Below, piece after piece: positions 6,851 to 12,612 of a DNA stretch of 12,612 bases. The position numbers were made by a program, and so were the translations under genes. Below the pieces are notes generated by a model. That model saw only the letters and a program-made list of their open reading frames with translations. It did no database searches and had not been told where the DNA came from. Location: the NCBI GenBank assembly GCA_030832365.1, contig JAURJF010000027.1, positions 1 through 12,612 on the forward strand, in the 5' to 3' direction. This stretch comes from Candidatus Nanopelagicales bacterium (lineage in GTDB: Bacteria > Actinomycetota > Actinomycetes > Nanopelagicales > Nanopelagicaceae). How positions within the stretch are numbered: the stretch's first letter is position 1; each line of letters starts with the position of its first letter.

Positions 6851-6857
6851 GGAGCTA

Positions 6858-6887
6858 AGGTTAGCCAAGGCCTTATAACACTGGCAA
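6858..6887 (-). promoter_or_regulatory. Promoter of the leuA leader, with its -35 inside glnA
   Basis: TTGCCA (6887-6882, five of six matches to TTGACA) lies 18 bases before TAACCT (6863-6858), and seven bases later comes the leader ATG at 6850. The -35 hexamer is formed by the Leu and Pro codons near the end of glnA. The promoter separates leuA control from glnA although the genes are adjacent. Confidence 0.65.
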
Positions 6888-8189
6888 ATAGCGATCAACT
6901 TCAAAGGCTGTAACCTGCTTGGAGTACTCCAGCCATTCAGCTCTCTTATTACGAAGGAAGTAATCAAAGAGATGCTCACCTAGGCACTGCCTTACCAATT
7001 CACTTCCCTGCATCGCCAAAATCGCCTCATTTAGATCGGCGGGAAGGCTAGCGGGGCTGGCCTGCTCACCCAATTCATAGCCGCTCTCAACGCCCTTAAG
7101 TCCTGCAGCAATAGTGACAGCGAATGCTAGATAGGGATTACAGGCAGAATCTGGGGCCCTAAATTCAATTCTCGTTGAGTTTTCTTTATTTGGTTTATAG
7201 CGCGGAATTCTTATCATCGCATCACGATTTCCGGCGCCCCAACTTATCTTCGCTGGAGCCTCTCCCCCGCCATGGAGGCGTTTATAGGAGTTAACCCACT
7301 GATTAGTAACTGCAATAAATTCTGGCGCATGTTTGAGAATTCCGGCAATAAATGATTTACCAACATTTGATAGCTCCCCACTTGTTGATCCCTCTTTATA
7401 GAAGGCATTCTTCTCGCCTTCAAAGAGTGAGAAGTGGGTATGCATTCCTGAACCAGGGTGTTCGGTAAAGGGCTTTGGCATAAATGATGCATGACATCCT
7501 TGATCAAGTGCTACCTCTTTAATGATATGACGAAATGTCATTATATTATCGGCAGTACTTAAAGCATCTGCATATCGCAGATCAATTTCCTGCTGCCCTG
7601 GAGCTAGCTCATGATGGCTAAATTCAACAGAGACTCCCATCGCCTCTAGCAGAGTAATTGCTTGCCTGCGAAAATCTTGGCCAATTGCAATTGGAGTCTG
7701 ATCAAAGTATCCCCCAGCATCAACTGGGATTGGTTTTATTCCAGAGGCTGGAGCATCTTTAAATAGGAAGAATTCAATCTCAGGATGGGTGTAACAGGTA
7801 TATCCCATCTTTGCAGCCTTTTCTAAAACTCTCTTTAAAACATTTCTTGAATCTGCTGGAGATGGAGATCCATCAGGAAGTGCGATATCACAGAAAATTC
7901 TGGCAGCCCCAGGTTTTTCGGTTCGCCACGGAAGAATAGAAAATGTTGCAGGATCTGGACTTAGCAACATATCTGATTCACTGCCGCGAGCAAATCCTTC
8001 AATGGCAGAGCCATCAAATCCAATTCCTTCTGCAAAGGCATTTTCAAGCTCTGGAGGAGCAATAGCAACAGATTTTAGAAATCCCAGTACATCGGTAAAC
8101 CAGAGGCGAACAAAGCGAATATCGCGCTCTTCTAGGGTGCGAAGGACAAATTCCTTCTGCTTTGCTATCTCAATATCTTCTTTAGCCAT
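6873..8189 (-). CDS. glnA: Glutamine synthetase, GlnA2-type
   Basis: Forms glutamine from glutamate, ammonia and ATP; dodecameric cytoplasmic enzyme. The 438 residues align along their whole length with mycobacterial GlnA2: EFVLRTLEERDIRFVRLWFTD at 13-33 (in part), GFDGSAIEG at 58-66, the metal-binding HPEIEFF at 135-141, SHHELAPGQQEID at 191-203, GSGMHTHFSLFEG at 246-258, NSYKRL at 300-305 and RIEFRAPDSACNPY near 340-353. Near the C-terminus it has RNKRAEW but no NLY-type adenylylation tyrosine. Control by GlnE adenylylation is therefore unlikely, as for other GlnA2 enzymes. The start ATG 8189 has no adjacent ribosome site; it is preceded by a run of C. Another glutamine synthetase (GlnA1) probably lies elsewhere. 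The downstream leuA promoter begins within its last codons. Confidence 0.94.
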   Translation of the reverse strand: MAKEDIEIAKQKEFVLRTLEERDIRFVRLWFTDVLGFLKSVAIAPPELENAFAEGIGFDGSAIEGFARGSESDMLLSPDPATFSILPWRTEKPGAARIFCDIALPDGSPSPADSRNVLKRVLEKAAKMGYTCYTHPEIEFFLFKDAPASGIKPIPVDAGGYFDQTPIAIGQDFRRQAITLLEAMGVSVEFSHHELAPGQQEIDLRYADALSTADNIMTFRHIIKEVALDQGCHASFMPKPFTEHPGSGMHTHFSLFEGEKNAFYKEGSTSGELSNVGKSFIAGILKHAPEFIAVTNQWVNSYKRLHGGGEAPAKISWGAGNRDAMIRIPRYKPNKENSTRIEFRAPDSACNPYLAFAVTIAAGLKGVESGYELGEQASPASLPADLNEAILAMQGSELVRQCLGEHLFDYFLRNKRAEWLEYSKQVTAFEVDRYLPVL

Positions 8190-8227
8190 GGGGGCATGAT
8201 GCCCGCCTTTAGTTACGGCTATGTTAA

Positions 8228-8250
8228 CTAGGCTTAAAAATGAGCCTTAG
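8228..8250 (-). terminator. Stem-loop just after cysE, possible weak terminator
   Basis: On the minus strand CTAAGGCT pairs with AGCCTAG (seven pairs, one bulged A) around a T-rich loop, beginning at the cysE stop codon. No T run follows it, so it may serve as an RNA-stabilising 3' end or a partial terminator before glnA. The 57-base gap between cysE and glnA also has to hold any glnA promoter. Confidence 0.35.
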
Positions 8251-8756
8251 ATAGCAAATTGTTCTGATTCATCGATATCACTCATTGCCTCTACATCTTT
8301 AACAACTACAGAATTGGCGCTTATTCGAACTCCATCGCCAATCTTGATATCACCAAGGACTCTTGCCCCCGCTCCAATTGTGACTTTATTGCCAAGGGTT
8401 GGATGGCGTTTACCATTTTCAAAAGTCCTAGCGCCAAGTGTTACATCGTGATAAATCATCACATCATCGCCAATTACCGTTGTCTCACCAATCACAACCC
8501 CCATCCCATGATCGATAAAGAAGCGTTTACCAATCTTGGCAGCAGGATGAATCTCAATTCCAGTAATAGTTCTAATCCAATTGGAGTAGATCCGGGAGGC
8601 TAACTTTAATTTTCTATTCCAGAGCCAGTGAGAGATGCGATGGCCCCAGAGCGCATGGATTCCGGGATAGGTCAGAAATACCTCTAACTTATTTCTGGCA
8701 GCAGGATCTCTTAGAAGAGCTGTCTCTAGATCTTGTTTAATTGTTTTAAAGATCAT
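8247..8756 (-). CDS. cysE: Serine O-acetyltransferase with short Ile-ending tail
   Basis: Transfers acetyl from acetyl-CoA to serine, giving the O-acetylserine used by CysK. The 169 residues have the helical N-terminal part (LRDPAARNKLEVFLTYPG, HALWGHRISHWLW) and a left-handed beta-helix with the catalytic Asp82-His83 in FIDHGMGVVIGE, His103 in YHDVTLGA, and KRHPTLGNKVTIGAGARVLG. The usual family ending after VVVKDV (a Pro-rich turn, then a VGxPA-like stretch) is absent. The chain instead closes with the acidic EAMSDIDESEQFAI. A terminal Ile after acidic residues is the hallmark of the CysE tail that inserts into the CysK active site to form the cysteine synthase complex. Its ATG follows the cysK stop with no base between (TAGATG), so the two are made together. 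Confidence 0.93.
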   Translation of the reverse strand: MIFKTIKQDLETALLRDPAARNKLEVFLTYPGIHALWGHRISHWLWNRKLKLASRIYSNWIRTITGIEIHPAAKIGKRFFIDHGMGVVIGETTVIGDDVMIYHDVTLGARTFENGKRHPTLGNKVTIGAGARVLGDIKIGDGVRISANSVVVKDVEAMSDIDESEQFAI

Positions 8757-9686
8757 CTATGAATCCATTAAATCTTGATAGAGAATAGTTGAGAGATAGC
8801 GCTCACCAAATGATGGAATTATCACAACGATATTTTTGCCAGCAAACTCTTTTCGCTTTGCAACTTGCGCTGCTGCCCAGAGCGCACCCCCTGATGAAAT
8901 TCCAGCAAGAATTCCCTCCTCAGTTGCTGCTCGTCTTGCATACTTGACCGCATCCTCTGCGCTGACATCTAGGACTTCGTCATAAACGCTTCGATCAAGA
9001 ATTGGTGGAATGAAGTTTGGACCGATACCTTGAATTGGATGACCACCAGGATTTCCACCATTGAGAATAGGAGAAGCAGCAGGCTCAACAGCAAATATCT
9101 TGACCTCAGGCTTTCTTGACTTTAATACCTGGCCAATTCCAGTAATCGTTCCCCCAGTGCCAATTCCAGCAACGACTGCATCAACTAGCCCATCAGTATC
9201 GCGCCAGATCTCCTCAGCAGTTGTTCTTCTATGAACCTCCGGGTTTGCTTCATTTTCAAATTGGCGGACCATTACTGCGCCATTTGCTCCTAGCTCCTCA
9301 GCTTTGGCAAGGGCGCCCTTCATCCCCTCCGCTGCTGGAGTAAGGACTAGCTCCGCGCCAAATGCTCTAAGGAGTGTGCGCCGCTCCTTAGACATCGAAT
9401 CTGGCATCGTGAGAATTGTTTTATAGCCGCGAGCCGCCCCAACCATTGCAAGTGCGATTCCTGTATTTCCAGAGGTAGCCTCAACGATTGTTCCGCCAGG
9501 CTTTAGAGCTCCGCTCTTCTCTGCTGCATCAACCATAGCAATTCCGATTCGATCTTTAACAGTGCTAGTTGGGTTATAGAACTCTAACTTGGCATAGACA
9601 GTTGCCTCGGCCCCATCTGTAATTCGATTTAATCTAACTAGTGGGGTATTTCCATAGACCTGAGTAATATTTTCATAAACCTTCAT
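8757..9686 (-). CDS. cysK: Cysteine synthase (O-acetylserine sulfhydrylase)
   Basis: Pyridoxal-phosphate enzyme that joins sulfide and O-acetylserine to make cysteine. The 309 residues show the family sequence throughout: YGNTPLVRLNRI near 11-22, the PLP lysine in NPTSTVKDRIG (Lys44), the substrate loop TSGNTGIALA near 70-79, the phosphate-binding GIGTGGTITG near 174-183, and SSGGALWAA near 266. ATG 9686 has AGGAG six bases upstream. The gene is directly followed by cysE. Upstream is a leader with a 26-residue peptide that ends in two cysteines, so expression is probably tuned to cysteine supply through translation of that peptide. The symbol cysK rather than cysM is chosen on overall sequence and on the pairing with cysE. 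Confidence 0.94.
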   Translation of the reverse strand: MKVYENITQVYGNTPLVRLNRITDGAEATVYAKLEFYNPTSTVKDRIGIAMVDAAEKSGALKPGGTIVEATSGNTGIALAMVGAARGYKTILTMPDSMSKERRTLLRAFGAELVLTPAAEGMKGALAKAEELGANGAVMVRQFENEANPEVHRRTTAEEIWRDTDGLVDAVVAGIGTGGTITGIGQVLKSRKPEVKIFAVEPAASPILNGGNPGGHPIQGIGPNFIPPILDRSVYDEVLDVSAEDAVKYARRAATEEGILAGISSGGALWAAAQVAKRKEFAGKNIVVIIPSFGERYLSTILYQDLMDS

Positions 9687-9729
9687 AATCTTCTCCTAAG
9701 TAAAGTTGTTTTGAAAAAAATATAAATTT

Positions 9730-9775
9730 AAAGAAGCGCTTAACGCGCAAGGAATTACTGACTTCGAATTAAGTC
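9730..9775 (-). promoter_or_regulatory. Stem-loops in the cysK leader after the cysteine peptide
   Basis: Between the leader peptide and cysK the RNA can form GACTT/AAGTC around AATTCG (9775-9760) and GCGC/GCGC around GTTAA followed by TTCTTT (9748-9730), which resembles a weak terminator. CTTCTTT (9736-9730) could also pair with GGAGAAG at the cysK ribosome site (9696-9690) with two G-U pairs. Whether transcription or translation is controlled cannot be told. Confidence 0.4.
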
Positions 9776-9783
9776 GTGGGTTA

Positions 9784-9864
9784 CTAACAGCAGATTGCTG
9801 ATGCGGTGCGGCCAAAATCGATTACGCGGCGGCGGGTGAAGAACCATGAGCGAATCGCAGACAT
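9784..9864 (-). CDS. Cysteine leader peptide (26 residues, ends Cys-Cys)
   Basis: Regulatory short reading frame before cysK-cysE. It begins MSAIRSWFF and ends TRRRVIDFGRTASAICC, with TGC TGT directly before the TAG stop. The arginine-rich VIDFGR core and the cysteine end resemble the short leader peptides found before sulfur-assimilation genes in mycobacteria and Streptomyces, which respond to charged tRNA-Cys (from memory of that family). The ATG at 9864 has no ribosome binding site and lies seven bases after a TAAACT hexamer, so the message is probably leaderless. The Cys codons fall inside a small hairpin (CAGCA-ATC-TGCTG). The cysK start is 97 bases downstream of the stop. The gene is too short for standard gene finders. 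Confidence 0.8.
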   Translation of the reverse strand: MSAIRSWFFTRRRVIDFGRTASAICC

Positions 9865-9871
9865 AGGCTTA

Positions 9872-9877
9872 AGTTTA
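9872..9877 (-). promoter_or_regulatory. -10 element of the cysK-cysE leader
   Basis: TAAACT is followed by seven bases (TAAGCCT) and the ATG of the cysteine leader peptide, placing the transcription start at the A of the ATG. No good -35 hexamer is visible 16-18 bases upstream, so an activator may be needed. Confidence 0.55.
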
Positions 9878-9898
9878 GGCGAAATAATAAATAGCGCT

Positions 9899-9923
9899 AC
9901 TTGCAAATACCTTGCAAGTTTTT
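9899..9923 (+). terminator. Eight-pair stem-loop with T run, directly after nadE
   Basis: ACTTGCAA and TTGCAAGT pair perfectly around ATACC, followed by TTTT on the plus strand. It abuts the nadE stop codon (9924-9926), so its position fits a nadE terminator. However, the T run is on the opposite strand, so as a classical terminator it faces transcription running toward nadE. It may act in both directions. Confidence 0.6.
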
Positions 9924-11609
9924 CTAACTCTCCCGCCACCTTGAAGTCATTGGCAGACGTCTATCTTTGCCAAAGGCAATTGGTGAGACTTTAGGCCCAG
10001 GTGGATATTGCCGCCTCTTATATTCAGCCTTATCAACAAGTGCCACTACCCGATCAACTAGAGCCTTATCAAAGCCCGATGCAATAATTTTTGTGGCATC
10101 GATATTCTTTTCAATATAGAGCTTTAATACTTGATCAAGGAGCTCATAATCAGGAAGAGAGTCGCTATCTTTCTGACCAGGAGATAGCTCCGCACTTGGC
10201 GCCTTCTCAATTGAGTTAACTGGAATTAGCCCCTTGCCCCCGGCTTGGCTATTGCGCCATCTAGCAAGGCGCCAGATATCTACTTTGAAGATATCTTTTA
10301 TCGGAGCAAAGCCGCCTACCGCATCGCCATATAGCGTTGAATAGCCAACAGCTAGCTCTGACTTATTGCCAGTTGCAAGGATTAAATGGCCTCGCTGATT
10401 TGAAAGTCCCATCAGTAGCGAGCCTCTAACCCGGGCTTGGATATTTTCTTCAGCAAGACCTGAGAGCTCAATGGCGCTTTGAAAGCTATTAACAATTCCG
10501 GCAATCTCAATAACCTCATGGCCAATACCAAGATTTTCAGCCAACTCTTTAGCATCTGTTATCGAGTGTGTAGATGAATATTTACTTGGCATAAGTAGGC
10601 CATAGACGCTCTCTCTGCCAAGGGCATCAACTGCCAATGTTGCTGTAAGAGCTGAATCAATTCCACCAGAGAGGCCAACGGCAACAGATTTAAAACCATT
10701 CTTGACTACATAATCTTTAAGGCCAACTACTAGAGCCTTCCAAATCTCTTCTTCATCAGATAGCGATGGGGCTATTAGAGTTTTCACCTGCCCTTGATCT
10801 TTCTTGATTGCGCCACTTAAAACTAAATCAGGGGCGCCGCTTTCTATCTCGCACTCGATATCAACGATATTGAGAGAGCTTTCAAATTGCTCAGATCTTG
10901 CAATCACCGCGCCATTGCTATCGAGAGCAAATGATCCGCCATCAAAGACTAAATCATCCTGAGCCCCAACCATATTGAGATAGAGGAGCGGACAGCCCAG
11001 TTGCTTAACTCTCTTTCTTGCAAGTGCCAGCCTTACTCCATCTTTATCACGCTCAAAAGGGCTGCCATTAGCCACTAGCAAAATCCCAGGATTTGCCTTA
11101 CTTAAATTGGCAACTGGGCCGCCTTCTTGCCAGATATCTTCACAGATTGCCAGAGCGATATCGATAGAGCCAAAGCGGATTACTAGGCTCTTATCTCCCT
11201 GCCCGAAGTTTCTAAACTCATCAAAGACGCCATAATTTGGTAGATGGTGTTTGACATATTTACCAACAATCTTGCCTTGATAGATTGCAGCTAGAGCATT
11301 CTCAGGTTTTTCATCATGATCGAGATATCCAATAATCACTAAAAGCTCGCCGCCACCAATTTTCTCTATCTGCTCTGCTAGCTCATTAATTCTCTTTCTA
11401 GAGGCGCTTTGAAATGCAGGCCTAAGGGCAAGATCCTCAACTGGATATCCAGTTAAAACCATCTCGGAGAAGAGAACTACATCAACTCCGCTAACTAGCG
11501 CCTCTTTAACTGCGCCAAGAATTAATTGGCTATTGCCCTCTAAATCACCAAGGACAGGATTGATCTGGGCCATAGCGATTCTAAGAGGAGCGCGCTTGGC
11601 TGTAGGCAT
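9924..11609 (-). CDS. nadE: Glutamine-dependent NAD+ synthetase
   Basis: Last step of NAD synthesis: amidates deamido-NAD with ammonia drawn from glutamine, using ATP. The 561 residues form two domains. The N-terminal nitrilase-type glutaminase (about 1-270) has the triad Glu49 (FSEMVLTGYP), Lys120 (YVKHHLPNYGVFDE) and Cys156 (LAICEDIWQ). The C-terminal synthetase has the ATP-binding SGGIDSALT at 314-322, then TGNKSELAVGYSTLYGD and KDIFK, and near the end YKRRQYPPGPK. ATG 11609 has no ribosome site and lies six bases after a TACTCT hexamer, suggesting another leaderless start. The gene faces panB across a 71-base divergent region. Length and domain order are normal for the two-domain form. 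Confidence 0.95.
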   Translation of the reverse strand: MPTAKRAPLRIAMAQINPVLGDLEGNSQLILGAVKEALVSGVDVVLFSEMVLTGYPVEDLALRPAFQSASRKRINELAEQIEKIGGGELLVIIGYLDHDEKPENALAAIYQGKIVGKYVKHHLPNYGVFDEFRNFGQGDKSLVIRFGSIDIALAICEDIWQEGGPVANLSKANPGILLVANGSPFERDKDGVRLALARKRVKQLGCPLLYLNMVGAQDDLVFDGGSFALDSNGAVIARSEQFESSLNIVDIECEIESGAPDLVLSGAIKKDQGQVKTLIAPSLSDEEEIWKALVVGLKDYVVKNGFKSVAVGLSGGIDSALTATLAVDALGRESVYGLLMPSKYSSTHSITDAKELAENLGIGHEVIEIAGIVNSFQSAIELSGLAEENIQARVRGSLLMGLSNQRGHLILATGNKSELAVGYSTLYGDAVGGFAPIKDIFKVDIWRLARWRNSQAGGKGLIPVNSIEKAPSAELSPGQKDSDSLPDYELLDQVLKLYIEKNIDATKIIASGFDKALVDRVVALVDKAEYKRRQYPPGPKVSPIAFGKDRRLPMTSRWRES

Positions 11610-11615
11610 AGTTCA

Positions 11616-11621
11616 AGAGTA
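11616..11621 (-). promoter_or_regulatory. Candidate -10 element for nadE
   Basis: TACTCT on the minus strand, six bases before the nadE ATG at 11609, fits a leaderless or nearly leaderless transcript. No clear -35 is seen. Confidence 0.4.
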
Positions 11622-11631
11622 CCGATAGACT

Positions 11632-11660
11632 CGCACTTGTAATCCCGGGGACCGCACTTG
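11632..11660. repeat. Direct repeat CGCACTTG x2 in the nadE-panB divergent region
   Basis: Two identical eight-base copies lie at 11632-11639 and 11653-11660, 21 bases apart, which is two helical turns. CCCGGG lies between them. Both copies fall just upstream of the nadE -10 and before panB, a suitable place for a regulator bound on one face of the DNA. The function is unknown. Confidence 0.5.
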
Positions 11661-11680
11661 GCCTCGAGGAAGGAAAATAA

Positions 11681-12475
11681 GTGGCCCGCTATACCGTTTT
11701 AGATCTGGCTGCCTGGAAGAAATCGGGTAAGCCCTTTGCCATGCTCACTGCCTATGACTCAACGATGGCCTCGGTCTTTGATCAAGCCGGGGTGCCGATA
11801 CTGCTTGTTGGAGATAGCGCAGGTAATAACTTTTTGGGCCATGAGAACACCATCCCCGTTACCTTAGATGAATTGATTTCGCTATCTCGGGCGGTAGTTA
11901 AAGGCTCAGAGAGAGCTCTAGTAATTGCTGATCTTCCCTTTGGCTCTTATGAAGCATCAACTCAATTAGCGCTAGAGAGCAGCATTAGATTATTGAAAGA
12001 GGCAGGGGTTGCCGGGGTAAAACTTGAGGGCGGGGTGAGAGTTTGCGAGCAAGTTAGAGCTCTAGTTAATAGTGGAATTCCAGTTATGGGCCATCTTGGA
12101 ATGACCCCGCAATCTGTTAATGCCTTTGGCGGCTTTAAAGTTCAAGGAAGAGATAGCAAGGCAGATGAGATCATCAAAGATGCTCTAGCTCTAAAGGAAG
12201 CAGGGGCCTTTGCAATTGTTCTTGAATTAATTCCTGCGAAATTGGCAGCAGAGCTAACAAATGTTCTATCGATTCCAACTATTGGCATTGGCGCGGGGAT
12301 TAACTGTGATGGCCAAGTTCTAGTCTGGACCGATCTAATGGGGCTAACTCCAAAGCCGCCACGTTTCTCAAGGGCCTATCTAAATCTACGTCAAGATATG
12401 GTTGAAGCTGTTGGCAGATGGATTTCAGATGTTGAGTCAGGCTCCTTCCCCTCTACTAAAGAGAGCTTTGACTAA
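11681..12475 (+). CDS. panB: 3-methyl-2-oxobutanoate hydroxymethyltransferase
   Basis: First step of pantothenate (and so CoA) synthesis: adds a hydroxymethyl group from methylene-tetrahydrofolate to 2-oxoisovalerate. The substrate is the same keto acid that LeuA uses. The 264 residues hold the family motifs: MLTAYDSTMASVFDQAG near 21-37, the metal-binding VGDSAGNNFLG near 43-53, ADLPFGSYEAS near 83-93, VKLEGG near 112-117, GHLGMTPQSVNAFGGFKVQG near 137-156, the catalytic Glu in VLELIP and IGIGAG near 202-207. The start is GTG 11681 with a doubled AGGA (11667-11674) six bases upstream. It is transcribed away from nadE, and an MFS transporter gene begins eight bases after its stop, probably in the same operon. 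Confidence 0.95.
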   Translation: MARYTVLDLAAWKKSGKPFAMLTAYDSTMASVFDQAGVPILLVGDSAGNNFLGHENTIPVTLDELISLSRAVVKGSERALVIADLPFGSYEASTQLALESSIRLLKEAGVAGVKLEGGVRVCEQVRALVNSGIPVMGHLGMTPQSVNAFGGFKVQGRDSKADEIIKDALALKEAGAFAIVLELIPAKLAAELTNVLSIPTIGIGAGINCDGQVLVWTDLMGLTPKPPRFSRAYLNLRQDMVEAVGRWISDVESGSFPSTKESFD

Positions 12476-12483
12476 GATAAGAC

Positions 12484-12612
12484 GTGCGCAAATACGCCAT
12501 TGATTTAACTCCTATAAAGAAGTATCGCGACTTTAAGCTGCTCTTTACCGCAGGGCTTTTTTCCTACTTCGGCTCAATGATCACCTTCGTTGCCCTGCCG
12601 TTTCAAATCAAA
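12484..12612 (+). CDS. MFS transporter, N-terminal part (runs off the window)
   Basis: Only the first 43 residues are visible, from GTG 12484 to the window edge. The cytoplasmic start with KKYRDFKLLF, followed by the hydrophobic helix TAGLFSYFGSMITFVALPFQI, is typical of the first segment of major facilitator exporters of the EntS or multidrug type. The substrate cannot be told from this part. Only eight bases separate it from panB, and the ribosome site is weak, so it is likely to be read as the second gene of that operon. A short frame in another family is possible but less likely given how well the first helix fits. Confidence 0.72.
   Translation, partial: MRKYAIDLTPIKKYRDFKLLFTAGLFSYFGSMITFVALPFQIK

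Noticed and set aside
6776..6979. 67-residue frame from 6979 covering the leucine leader
   Set aside because: Its first two thirds are an out-of-frame shadow of glnA; only the part from the ATG at 6850 has a promoter and Leu-rich content.
8212..8228. GlnR-like site before glnA (GTTAC-n6-GTTAAC on the plus strand)
   Set aside because: The match to the GTnAC-n6-GAAAC pattern is partial on either strand and only one half-site pair exists; too weak to annotate.
9760..9775. T-arm-like TTCGAAT hairpin suggesting a tRNA
   Set aside because: No acceptor stem, D-arm or anticodon arm can be placed around it, and the invariant C61 pairing fails.

Overview
The window reads as a piece of chromosome from a low-GC, streamlined actinobacterium, most likely of the freshwater Nanopelagicales (acI, Planktophila/Nanopelagicus-like) type. 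The lineage is inferred from gene content and not from a marker search. The actinobacterial signs are a GlnA2-type glutamine synthetase, a homologue of the mycothiol-dependent reductase Rv2466c, the recO-uppS pair, the glyS-dusB order, and an actinobacterial cysteine leader peptide. Genes are tightly packed, stop and start codons often overlap, and no gene-free stretch exceeds about 300 bases. I see no mobile element, CRISPR array, rRNA or tRNA.

Layout. Positions 1-1641 (minus strand) carry dusB (partial) behind glyS. glyS is broken by one missing base in a run of A near 961-966. Positions 1642-1795 are a divergent promoter region with a Zur-like box. Positions 1796-2834 (plus) hold a ZIP metal transporter with a repetitive His/Asp/Glu tail and an overlapping 60-residue CxxC/CxxC protein. 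From 11609 back to 2897 everything is on the minus strand, in transcription order nadE, cysteine leader peptide, cysK, cysE, glnA2, leucine leader peptide, leuA, recO, uppS and an Rv2466c-like reductase. Positions 11681-12612 (plus) hold panB and the start of an MFS transporter.

How the parts work together. The minus-strand block is amino-acid, NAD and housekeeping metabolism. Its two amino-acid modules each start with a very short reading frame rich in, or ending with, the amino acid made downstream. One has ten Leu codons of 24 before leuA, followed by mutually exclusive hairpins. The other ends in tandem Cys codons before cysK-cysE. Both short frames, and the ZIP gene, begin exactly seven bases after a TAAnnT -10 hexamer and have no ribosome binding site, so all three look like leaderless transcripts. 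In the cysteine module, CysE has lost the usual proline-rich end of the family and instead has a short acidic tail ending in isoleucine, the kind of tail that docks into CysK.

The points most worth following are the leaderless leucine attenuator with its promoter buried in glnA, the cysteine leader, the Zur-like box over the ZIP promoter with its coupled zinc-ribbon gene, the CysE tail, the single-Cys reductase, and the glyS frameshift, which is probably a sequencing or assembly error. Nothing here amounts to a wholly new system. The novelty is regulatory.
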